A stretch of DNA of 63,537 nucleotides from Candidatus Fermentibacter sp. (GTDB lineage Bacteria; Fermentibacterota; Fermentibacteria; Fermentibacterales; Fermentibacteraceae), in NCBI GenBank assembly GCA_030373045.1, contig JAUCPW010000050.1, positions 1 through 63,537 of the forward strand. Reading direction: 5' to 3'. Numbering within the stretch: position 1 is the stretch's first letter; every line of letters begins with the position of its first letter. Made by a program: the position numbers and the translations under genes. Of the stretch, positions 1 to 7,385 are shown piece after piece. The notes below the pieces were generated by a model, which saw only the letters and a program-made list of their open reading frames with translations, was not told where the DNA came from and ran no database searches.

Positions 1-48
1 CGCCCCCCGCCCCCACCCCTTTTTATCGACCCTCTAGGAAGGCCCGCC

Positions 49-1221
49 ATGAGAACCGTCGCTGCACTGGCGCCAGTTGTGCTCGTTCCCCTGCTGATCG
101 CATGCGAACCGGCACCCGCACCGGCATCGCCCGATCCCGTTGCCATGATGAGGGCCGCCGATTCGGCTGCTGCGCAGGTGATGGCGGTGGAGTACGACTT
201 CATGCTCTCCGGATCGGGAGATCTCGAGGAGATGATCCCGCCCTTCACGGGCAGGGTCAGGGCCGGCAGGACCGCAGACGGAGACTTCCCGCTCCTCCTG
301 GTCGAATTCGAAGCCGACACCCTCGATACAGGCGACATCCTGCCCTCCCTGACGATAGCTTCCGATGGCGACAGCGCCTGGGTGCTAGACAGATCGGCCC
401 TGCTGCTGTCCCGAGGCTCCCTGGAGGCCGGCGCCACCGATCTCCTGGAATTCGCCTTCTACGGCCTGATGATCGAGTACGTGGTGGATGAGCCCTTCAG
501 CTCCGAGATCGAGGCCGACAGCATCGCATGGGAGCGGGTCGACTCGGTCGGCGGCGTTCCCTGCGACGTGATCTTCGTCGTCTACCAGGACGGCATCGAG
601 AGCGCGCGCTGGTTCATAGGAAGGGATGACCATCTCCCGAGGAGGGTCGAGCGCTTCGCCTCCGAAGAGGACATGACAGGCGCCCAGATCCTCGAGATCG
701 CGAATCTCGCGGTCCTCGACCCCGCTCCCGGCCCCGAGGCCTACAGGCTCGCCGACAACCCAGACGGGATACGGACCGAGGACTACAGCAGCGTACTCGG
801 CAACGGATCCCAGGCTCCGGACTGGACCCTCGAAACCCCCGACGGTGAGCGGATAACCCTCTCCGGGCTGGCCGGGAACGTCGTTGTACTCGACTTCTGG
901 GCGACGTGGTGCGGGCCCTGCGCCAGCGCGATGCCCGGCATCCAGGCCCTCTACGAGGAATTCGAGGGCAGACCTGTGAGGATAATCGGCGTGAACGTGT
1001 GGGAGGACGGCGATCCGGCGGCGTTCATGGCCGAGAACGGATACACCTATCCTATAGTGATCGGCGGCGACGAGGTGGCCGAGGCCTATCTCGTAACCGG
1101 GATCCCCACGTTCTACGTGATAGGGATGGACGGCAGCGTGGTCTATTCGTCGCGGGGATACGATCCCGCGGGCGAGGAGACCCTGAGGAGCCAGATAGAG
1201 GCGGCCCTGGCCGCGCAGTAG
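49..1221 (+). CDS. Lipoprotein with C-terminal TlpA-like thioredoxin domain
   Basis: 390 aa. The N-terminus is a lipoprotein signal with probable lipid-attached Cys19 after LLIA. Residues about 30-240 form a beta-rich region that resembles outer-membrane-lipoprotein-carrier or DUF2092-type folds, without a clear assignment. Residues about 255-388 are a thioredoxin fold with a WCGPC active site at 287-291, typical of TlpA/ResA extracytoplasmic thiol-disulfide oxidoreductases. It is probably anchored facing the periplasm and reduces or oxidises protein thiols. An AGGAAGG ribosome binding site precedes the ATG. A peroxiredoxin follows 15 bp downstream, which suggests a shared redox role. The thioredoxin assignment is firm; the N-terminal half is unassigned. 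Confidence 0.85.
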   Translation: MRTVAALAPVVLVPLLIACEPAPAPASPDPVAMMRAADSAAAQVMAVEYDFMLSGSGDLEEMIPPFTGRVRAGRTADGDFPLLLVEFEADTLDTGDILPSLTIASDGDSAWVLDRSALLLSRGSLEAGATDLLEFAFYGLMIEYVVDEPFSSEIEADSIAWERVDSVGGVPCDVIFVVYQDGIESARWFIGRDDHLPRRVERFASEEDMTGAQILEIANLAVLDPAPGPEAYRLADNPDGIRTEDYSSVLGNGSQAPDWTLETPDGERITLSGLAGNVVVLDFWATWCGPCASAMPGIQALYEEFEGRPVRIIGVNVWEDGDPAAFMAENGYTYPIVIGGDEVAEAYLVTGIPTFYVIGMDGSVVYSSRGYDPAGEETLRSQIEAALAAQ

Positions 1222-1236
1222 GCGGGAGGTCGGTTC

Positions 1237-1695
1237 ATGCTGCTATCCGAGGGCGACACCGTGATGGATTTCGTGCTCAGGGACCAGCACAACGTCGAGT
1301 TCTCACTCTCGGAGCTGATGGGCAGGAAGGTGCTCCTCTCCTTCCACCCCCTGGCCTTCACCCCCGTGTGCACCAGGCAGATGCAGTCCCTCGAGGACGC
1401 GTACTACCGGTTCGAGTCCATGAACACCACCCCCGTCGGGATCAGCGTAGATGCATGGCCGGCCAAGCATGCGTGGGCAAGGGAGATGGGCCTCAACAAC
1501 CTCCGGATCCTGTCCGACTTCTGGCCGCACGGCGGAGTCGCCGGGAAGCTGGGGCTCCTTCGCGGGAAGGAGGGTTTCTCCGAGAGGGCCAACCTCCTGC
1601 TGGACGAGAACGGGAGCCTGATCTGGTCCCGCATATACGAGATCCCCGAGCTCCCCGACATAGACGAGGTGCTGTCGATCCTAAGCCAGAGATGA
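1237..1695 (+). CDS. Peroxiredoxin (AhpC/TSA family, 1-Cys type)
   Basis: 152 aa, one thioredoxin-fold domain. The peroxidatic cysteine is Cys45 in the motif PLAFTPVCT, the family signature. No other cysteine is present, so this is a 1-Cys enzyme like AhpE or some Bcp proteins, and it needs an external thiol partner for recycling. The WCGPC protein just upstream is a candidate partner only if the two share a compartment. This protein has no signal peptide and is probably cytoplasmic. GGGAGGT precedes the ATG. Its stop overlaps the ATG of the next gene (ATGA), so the two are likely translationally coupled. Confidence 0.88.
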   Translation: MLLSEGDTVMDFVLRDQHNVEFSLSELMGRKVLLSFHPLAFTPVCTRQMQSLEDAYYRFESMNTTPVGISVDAWPAKHAWAREMGLNNLRILSDFWPHGGVAGKLGLLRGKEGFSERANLLLDENGSLIWSRIYEIPELPDIDEVLSILSQR

Positions 1696-2417
1696 GGCAT
1701 CCCGGGGCTCCGGCCGTGAGGCGCCTGTCCCTCCTGGATGGCGCTGACAGGGCCGGCGGCCTCTGTGTGGTCATAGACGTCTTCAGGGCAGGCACCTTCG
1801 CGTGCCTGGCCCTGGAGAAGGGCGCCGACTCGATCGTCCCTGCAGGATCGGTGGAGGAGGCGCGGGCGCTCAAGGCCGTGAACCCCGGCTGGATCCTGGC
1901 TGGCGAGCGCGGGGGCGTCATGCTCCCCGGTTTCGACACCGGCAACTCGCCGACACTCCTCATGGAAATGGACCTGAGGGGACGCACCGTCATACATGCG
2001 ACCTCGGCGGGATCACGCGGGGTCCTGCGCGTCTCGTCACGCTGTGACACGGTGATGATGGCCTGCTTCTCGAATGCCCGGGCCGCCGCCGGGTTCGTCC
2101 TGTCCAGCGGGGCGCGCCTGGTGACCCTTCTCGCCATGGGCGACTCGGGTTCGATCCCCGCTCCTGAGGACGAGGAATTCGCATCGTTCTTCGAATCGAC
2201 ACTGGCAAGGGGCGGCCGGATAACCGATCCGGGACCGTGGCTCTCCCGCATATCGGCATCCGGCGCCACGCGCCGCTTCCTGGAGTCGGTCGAAGCTTCC
2301 ATGCCGCCCGGGGATGCCTCTATCTGCCTGACCCCGGACACATGCGGGTCCGTGCCCGTTCTCACTGTAGACGGAGGCGGCCCCCCGAGGCTCGTTGATG
2401 TCACCCGGACCCCCTGA
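1692..2417 (+). CDS. comB: 2-phosphosulfolactate phosphatase family protein (ComB-like)
   Basis: 241 aa. Family hallmarks are seen in order: CVVIDVFRAGT near the N-terminus, GERGG, a GFDTGNSP segment, and a T-S-AGSRG region equivalent to the TTNGT motif. ComB hydrolyses 2-phosphosulfolactate to sulfolactate in coenzyme M synthesis, but bacterial homologues are widespread and often of unknown substrate. The ATG overlaps the peroxiredoxin stop. The gene ends 24 bp before the rex promoter, so it lies outside the Rex operon. Family is fairly sure; substrate in this organism is not. Confidence 0.8.
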   Translation: MRHPGAPAVRRLSLLDGADRAGGLCVVIDVFRAGTFACLALEKGADSIVPAGSVEEARALKAVNPGWILAGERGGVMLPGFDTGNSPTLLMEMDLRGRTVIHATSAGSRGVLRVSSRCDTVMMACFSNARAAAGFVLSSGARLVTLLAMGDSGSIPAPEDEEFASFFESTLARGGRITDPGPWLSRISASGATRRFLESVEASMPPGDASICLTPDTCGSVPVLTVDGGGPPRLVDVTRTP

Positions 2418-2441
2418 TCCGGGATATCGGACAGAGGCGGG

Positions 2442-2470
2442 TTGACAACGGAACGATGTTTGTCTAGCAT
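2442..2470 (+). promoter_or_regulatory. Sigma-70-type promoter of the rex-hyd operon
   Basis: A perfect TTGACA -35 box (2442-2447) is followed after 17 bp by TAGCAT (2465-2470), which matches the -10 consensus at four of six positions. It lies in the only intergenic gap before rex, and the downstream genes to 12367 are overlapping or closely spaced. Confidence 0.7.
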
Positions 2471-2472
2471 TG

Positions 2473-2490
2473 CTGTGACGAAGTTCACAA
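2473..2490 (+). promoter_or_regulatory. Rex operator (ROP site)
   Basis: CTGTGACGAAGTTCACAA matches the Rex consensus TTGTGAA-N4-TTCACAA at 12 of 14 fixed positions. It begins two bases after the -10 box, so bound Rex would cover the transcription start. rex is the first gene downstream. This implies autorepression and NADH-dependent derepression of the hydrogenase operon. Confidence 0.8.
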
Positions 2491-2513
2491 AGCGCACCGA
2501 AAGATACTCGTAA

Positions 2514-3158
2514 ATGATGAACGGTGTCACGATCGCGAGCAAGACGGTCGGGCGGCTGAGTCTCTACAGACGCCTGCTGGAATCCTCCATCCCCGGCGGA
2601 AGGGAGCACGTCTTCTCCCACGAGCTGGCCGTGCTCGCATGCGTCACCCCGGCCCAGGTGAGGCGCGACCTCATGTCCACGGGGTGTTCCGGGAGCCCCG
2701 GGAAGGGCTACAGGACGAAGGATCTGATCGACGGCATCTCAAAGGTCCTCGACTATCCCGAAGTCCAGAGAGTGGCTCTCGTCGGGGTCGGCAACCTCGG
2801 CAGGGCCATCCTCTCGTACTTCTCGGGCAGGCGGCCGAACCTGAGGATCACCGCATCGTTCGACACCGATCCCCAGAAGACCGGGAGGGTCATAAACGGC
2901 TGCAGATGCCATCCGATGTCGGAACTCACGGCGGTGCTCAGGCGCGAGTCCATAGCCACCGCCATACTGGCAGTGCCGGCCGCGCGCGCCCAGGAGACGA
3001 CGGATCTCCTGGTCGCCTCAGGCATTCACGGGATACTCAACTATGCACCGGTGCCCCTGAGGGTTCCTGAAGGGGTGTTCCTCGAGGAGAGGGACATGAC
3101 GATGTCCCTGGAAACAGTGGCCTTCTTCGCCAGGAGAGCCGCGCTGGAGCGGAAATGA
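2514..3158 (+). CDS. rex: Redox-sensing transcriptional repressor Rex
   Basis: 214 aa, the usual Rex length. Residues about 10-75 are the winged helix, including VTPAQVRRDL and the STGCSGSPGKGY wing that corresponds to the family LGxxGxRGxGY segment. Residues 85-205 are the Rossmann domain with GVGNLG at 91-96 for NAD(H). Rex binds DNA when NAD+ is high and releases it when NADH rises. The ATG at 2514 is adjacent to a second ATG at 2517; either could start. A matching operator lies upstream. The stop overlaps the ATG of hydC. Confidence 0.93.
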   Translation: MMNGVTIASKTVGRLSLYRRLLESSIPGGREHVFSHELAVLACVTPAQVRRDLMSTGCSGSPGKGYRTKDLIDGISKVLDYPEVQRVALVGVGNLGRAILSYFSGRRPNLRITASFDTDPQKTGRVINGCRCHPMSELTAVLRRESIATAILAVPAARAQETTDLLVASGIHGILNYAPVPLRVPEGVFLEERDMTMSLETVAFFARRAALERK

Positions 3159-3643
3159 CTCAGGATCTCGGATCGACGATCGACCGGATTGTGTCTGAAC
3201 ACCCGGGAACGGGCAGGGATTCACTCATCCCGATCCTCCAGGAAGCTCAGCACGAGCTGGGCTACCTGCCCAGGGAGGCAGTGGTGCTGATAGGGAGGAA
3301 GCTGAGGCTTCCGGTCAGCAAGATCTTCGGAGTGGCGACCTTCTACAACCAGTTCAGGTTCGAGCCGGTCGGCCGCTTCCACGTGCAGGTCTGCCGCGGT
3401 ACGGCCTGCCACGTGAAGGGTTCGCTGAAGGTGCTGGAGAGGACCAAGCGCGAGCTGGGCATCGAATCCGGCAGGACCACGCGCGACGGCCTCTTCAGCC
3501 TCGAGATCGTCGCCTGCATGGGCGCCTGCGCTCTGGCGCCGGTGATCAGCATCAACGGCGAAGTGCACGGGAGGGTTTCCCCCGACGACGCCGCGAGGCT
3601 GATCCTTGACTGCAGGCAGACGGCAGAAACCAGGGAGGCCTGA
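3155..3643 (+). CDS. hydC: NuoE-like [2Fe-2S] subunit of electron-bifurcating [FeFe] hydrogenase (HydC)
   Basis: 162 aa, thioredoxin-like [2Fe-2S] ferredoxin of the NuoE/24-kDa family. The four cluster ligands are Cys80, Cys85, Cys121 and Cys125 (C-x4-C ... C-x3-C). In HydABC complexes this gamma subunit relays electrons to the flavin subunit. The ATG overlaps the rex stop. The order gamma-beta-alpha (hydC-hydB-hydA) is that of trimeric bifurcating hydrogenases such as the one in Thermotoga. Confidence 0.92.
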   Translation: MTQDLGSTIDRIVSEHPGTGRDSLIPILQEAQHELGYLPREAVVLIGRKLRLPVSKIFGVATFYNQFRFEPVGRFHVQVCRGTACHVKGSLKVLERTKRELGIESGRTTRDGLFSLEIVACMGACALAPVISINGEVHGRVSPDDAARLILDCRQTAETREA

Positions 3644-3644
3644 C

Positions 3645-5639
3645 ATGCCGGGGCTTTTGGATCAGAAATGCTGTGACGGCTGCTGGCATTCCTCCGGCAG
3701 GACCTGCCCGGAGGTCGTGGAGTGCATCAAGAGCGGACCGCTCTGCCACGAGAACGCCGGCTGCTCTGACAGGAGGGCCGCCGCGGCGGCGGAATTCCTC
3801 CGCGGGGATGTCGAGAAACCAGTCGTCTTCGTGGGTACCGGCACCTGCGGACTGGGAGCCGGCGCCGGCCGGACCATCGAGGCCGTGAGGGCATGGATCG
3901 CCGGGAGGAGCGAACCCGTCTCCGTCGTCGAAGTCGGCTGCGTGGGAGCCTGCTATCTCGAACCCATCATGGACGTGCAGCTCCCCGGCAGGCCCAGGCT
4001 CTCCTTCTCGCAGGTGACGGGCGAGAACGCCCCCGCGATACTCGACGCCGTATTCGCCGGCGAAGTGCCGGCCGGCAACCTGATCGGCCAGTACGAGCCG
4101 GCCTCGAAGACTCCCTGGAACGGAGCAGGGCTCCTCTCCGAGCATCCCTTCTTCGCCGGGCAGACCCGCTGGGTGCTGCGCAACTGCGGCCTGATCGACC
4201 CGTCGAGCCTCGACGAGTACCTGGCGCACGGGGGCTACAGGGCCTACGCCCGGATGCTCCGGAGCATGACACCGTCAGAGGTGTGCGAGCAGATGGAGAG
4301 GAGCGGGCTGCGCGGGCGCGGGGGCGGAGGGTTCCCCACGGGTCGCAAGTGGCGCCTCGCACTCGAATCCCCTTCCGACCAGAAATACATGATCTGCAAT
4401 GCCGACGAGGGCGATCCCGGTGCCTTCATGGACAGGGCCGTCATCGAGGGAGACCCCCACAGGGTGATAGAGGGCATCGCAATAGCCGCATATGCGATCG
4501 GTGCCACGCAGGCCTACTTCTACATCAGGGCGGAATACCCCCTGGCCATAGAACGCCTCAGGGAGGCCATAAGGCAGGCCCGCGAGCGCGGCCTGATCGG
4601 CAGGAACATCCTCGACAGCGGCACCGATCTCGAGATCAAGATCAAGATGGGTGCCGGCGCCTTCGTCTGCGGCGAGGAGACCGCCCTGATGAACAGCATC
4701 GAGGGCCGGCGCGGTATGCCCAGGCCGAGGCCGCCCTATCCCGCGGTATCCGGCCTGTTCGGCAAGCCTTCGGCCATCAACAACGTCGAGACCCTGGCCA
4801 ACGTGCCGGACATCATGTGGAACGGCGCCGAGTGGTTCTCCTCCCTGGGCACCCAGGGCAGCAAGGGCACCAAGGTCTTCGCCCTCTCCGGCAAGGTGGT
4901 CAGGACTGGTCTTGTCGAGGTCGCGATGGGTACTCCCCTCGAAAGGATCGTGATGCAGATCGGCGGCGGCATCCCCGACGGGAAGGCCTTCAAGGCCGTA
5001 CAGATCGGCGGGCCTTCGGGAGGCTGCATCCCCGCCCGGCATCTCGACCTCGAGGTCGACTACGAGTCGCTGAAGAAGTTCGGCGCGATGATGGGCTCCG
5101 GCGGCCTGGTCGTGATGGACGAGGACAACTGCATGGTCGACGTGGCCCGGTTCTTCATGGACTTCATCCAGCGCGAGAGCTGCGGCAAGTGCATTCCATG
5201 CCGCGAGGGCACCAGGAGGATGCTCGAGATCCTCGACGCCATCACCACGGGCCGGAGGGACGAGAAGAACCGTCAGGCCCTCGAGCGCTTCAAGGGCGTG
5301 GTCTACCTCGAGCAGCTCGGATCGATCATCAGGAAGACGAGCCTCTGCGGCCTGGGGCAGACCGCCCCCAATCCCGTGCTCAGCACCATCCGCTGGTTCA
5401 GGGACGAGTACGAGGCCCATGTCTACGACAGGAAGTGTCCGGCGGGCCAGTGCAAGAGCCTGCTCGTGTTCTCGATAGACCCGGAGAAGTGTGTGGGATG
5501 CGGCCTGTGCGCCAAGGCCTGCCCGTCCGGCGCGATCCTCGGAACCAGGAAGAGCCCCCACCACATAGTTCCCGAGAGATGCATAGGCTGCGGCGGCTGC
5601 AGGGAAGTGTGCCCCGTCGGGGCCGTCTCCGCCGAGTAA
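3645..5639 (+). CDS. hydB: NuoF-like flavin/FeS subunit of bifurcating [FeFe] hydrogenase (HydB)
   Basis: 664 aa from the ATG at 3645, preceded by GGGAGGCC. A Cys-rich N-terminal stretch (about residues 9-40) is followed by a thioredoxin-like [2Fe-2S] domain (about 60-125). The NuoF-like FMN/NAD(H) domain follows, with RGRGGGGFPTG near 223-233. A [4Fe-4S] site is formed by Cys513, Cys516, Cys519 and Cys568. A C-terminal two-cluster ferredoxin has ligands Cys616-626 and Cys646-656. This domain order is typical of HydB, where NADH oxidation is coupled to ferredoxin. The N-terminal Cys cluster (CCxxC...C...C) may bind zinc or an extra FeS centre. Confidence 0.93.
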   Translation: MPGLLDQKCCDGCWHSSGRTCPEVVECIKSGPLCHENAGCSDRRAAAAAEFLRGDVEKPVVFVGTGTCGLGAGAGRTIEAVRAWIAGRSEPVSVVEVGCVGACYLEPIMDVQLPGRPRLSFSQVTGENAPAILDAVFAGEVPAGNLIGQYEPASKTPWNGAGLLSEHPFFAGQTRWVLRNCGLIDPSSLDEYLAHGGYRAYARMLRSMTPSEVCEQMERSGLRGRGGGGFPTGRKWRLALESPSDQKYMICNADEGDPGAFMDRAVIEGDPHRVIEGIAIAAYAIGATQAYFYIRAEYPLAIERLREAIRQARERGLIGRNILDSGTDLEIKIKMGAGAFVCGEETALMNSIEGRRGMPRPRPPYPAVSGLFGKPSAINNVETLANVPDIMWNGAEWFSSLGTQGSKGTKVFALSGKVVRTGLVEVAMGTPLERIVMQIGGGIPDGKAFKAVQIGGPSGGCIPARHLDLEVDYESLKKFGAMMGSGGLVVMDEDNCMVDVARFFMDFIQRESCGKCIPCREGTRRMLEILDAITTGRRDEKNRQALERFKGVVYLEQLGSIIRKTSLCGLGQTAPNPVLSTIRWFRDEYEAHVYDRKCPAGQCKSLLVFSIDPEKCVGCGLCAKACPSGAILGTRKSPHHIVPERCIGCGGCREVCPVGAVSAE

Positions 5640-5654
5640 GGCAGGGGTTTTACC

Positions 5655-7376
5655 ATGATAGAGATCACAGTCAACGGCAGGGCGGTCCAGGCGGAGCCCG
5701 GTGAGACCATCCTCACGGCCGTGCGCCGTGCGGGGATATCCATACCGACCCTTTGCTACATCGACGGGCTTCCTCCTTCGGGCGCGTGCAGGATGTGCAT
5801 GGTCGAACTCGAGGGCGACGGGAGGCTCGTGCCCTCCTGTTCCTTCCCGGTGGCACCCGGGATGAGGATCCTCACCCATTCCCCCGACGCCATAGCAGCA
5901 CGCAAGACGATCGTCGAGCTCCTCCTGGCCAACCATCCCGACGATTGCCTCTACTGCGCGAGGAACGGATCCTGCGAACTGCAGGGCTACGCCCTCGAGC
6001 TGGGAGTCAGGCAGAGGCGCTACGCGGGTTCCAGGAACGACTGGAAGCTGGACCTCTCGAGCCCCGCGATAGTCCGCGACCCGGACAAGTGCATCCTGTG
6101 CGGCAAGTGCGTGAGGGTCTGCGAGGAGATCCAGGGCGTCTCGGCGATCGACTTCATCGGCAGGGGCAGCAGGGCGCACATCGGCACCGCCTTCGACGAG
6201 GGGCTCAACGTGTCGAGCTGCATCAACTGCGGCCAGTGCATCAAGGTCTGCCCCACGGGCGCCCTCACCGAGAGATCGAGCATCAGCAAGGTCATGGACG
6301 CGATCAACGACCCGACGAAGACGGTCGTCGTGCAGCACGCCCCGAGCATCTCGGTGACGATCGCCGAGGAGTTCGGCATGAAGCCCGGGATCGACGCGGC
6401 CGACATGATGACCGCCGCCCTGCGCAGGATGGGGTTCGACAGGGTCTTCGACACCTCCTTCAGCGCGGACCTCACGATAATGGAGGAGGCTGCCGAGCTG
6501 GTCCACAGGATCAGGACCGGCGGCAGGCTTCCCATGATGACGAGCTGTTCCCCGGGATGGATCAAGTTCGTCGAGCAGTTCTACCCCGAGTTCCTGGGCA
6601 ATCTCTCGACATGCAAGAGCCCGCAGCAGATGCTCGGTGCGATCATCAAGAGCTACTGGGCGGACCGCGAAAAGCTCGACCCCAGGAACGTCTACAGCGT
6701 CTCGATAATGCCCTGCACCGCCAAGAAGTTCGAGGCGGGACGGCCCGAGATGCTCCGTGACGGCATCCCCGACATCGACGCCGTCCTCACCACGCGCGAG
6801 CTGGCCCAGGCCATCCGCACCTTCGGCATGGACCTGGCCTCGCTGCCAGGCGAGCCTGCGGACACCCCGTTCGGCGAGCGCAGCTCGGCCGGCAAGCTCT
6901 TCGGCGCCACCGGAGGCGTGATGGAGGCGGCGATCCGCACGGCCCACTTCATGCTCACCGGCAGGGAGCTGGAGATCCAGAGGATCACCGCGATCCGCGG
7001 CCTCGAAGGCGTGAAGGAGGCCTCGGTGGACATCGGCGGCACAGAGGTGCGCGTCGCTGTCGCGAGCGGCACCGCGAACGCCAGGAGGATCCTCGACCAG
7101 ATCAGGGCCGGTAGGTCCGATCTCCACTTCATCGAGATAATGACCTGCCCCGGAGGCTGCATCGCCGGAGGCGGGCAACCCCTGAACGCCGATCCGGAAG
7201 TCCTGAAGGCGCGAATGCAGGCGCTCTACGGGATCGACAGGGATGCGCAGCTCCGCACATCCCACTCCAACCCGTCGATCAAGAGGATCTACAGCGAGTT
7301 CCTCGGCGAGCCGGGAGGCCATCTCTCGCACGAACTCCTGCACACCAGCTACACCGAGAGGGACGTTCTCCTCTAG
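5655..7376 (+). CDS. hydA: [FeFe] hydrogenase catalytic subunit HydA (group A3-like, bifurcating)
   Basis: 573 aa. An N-terminal [2Fe-2S] ferredoxin domain is followed by the His-ligated [4Fe-4S] segment HPDDCLYC and two further [4Fe-4S] motifs. The H-cluster domain carries all three signatures: L1 TSCSPGW (Cys298), L2 MPCTAKKFE (Cys354) and L3 TCPGGC (Cys498, Cys502). The enzyme reduces protons or oxidises H2. With hydB and hydC it should bifurcate electrons between NADH and ferredoxin. The hydE, hydF and hydG maturases are not in this window and must lie elsewhere. Confidence 0.95.
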   Translation: MIEITVNGRAVQAEPGETILTAVRRAGISIPTLCYIDGLPPSGACRMCMVELEGDGRLVPSCSFPVAPGMRILTHSPDAIAARKTIVELLLANHPDDCLYCARNGSCELQGYALELGVRQRRYAGSRNDWKLDLSSPAIVRDPDKCILCGKCVRVCEEIQGVSAIDFIGRGSRAHIGTAFDEGLNVSSCINCGQCIKVCPTGALTERSSISKVMDAINDPTKTVVVQHAPSISVTIAEEFGMKPGIDAADMMTAALRRMGFDRVFDTSFSADLTIMEEAAELVHRIRTGGRLPMMTSCSPGWIKFVEQFYPEFLGNLSTCKSPQQMLGAIIKSYWADREKLDPRNVYSVSIMPCTAKKFEAGRPEMLRDGIPDIDAVLTTRELAQAIRTFGMDLASLPGEPADTPFGERSSAGKLFGATGGVMEAAIRTAHFMLTGRELEIQRITAIRGLEGVKEASVDIGGTEVRVAVASGTANARRILDQIRAGRSDLHFIEIMTCPGGCIAGGGQPLNADPEVLKARMQALYGIDRDAQLRTSHSNPSIKRIYSEFLGEPGGHLSHELLHTSYTERDVLL

Positions 7377-7385
7377 GAGGCCGGA

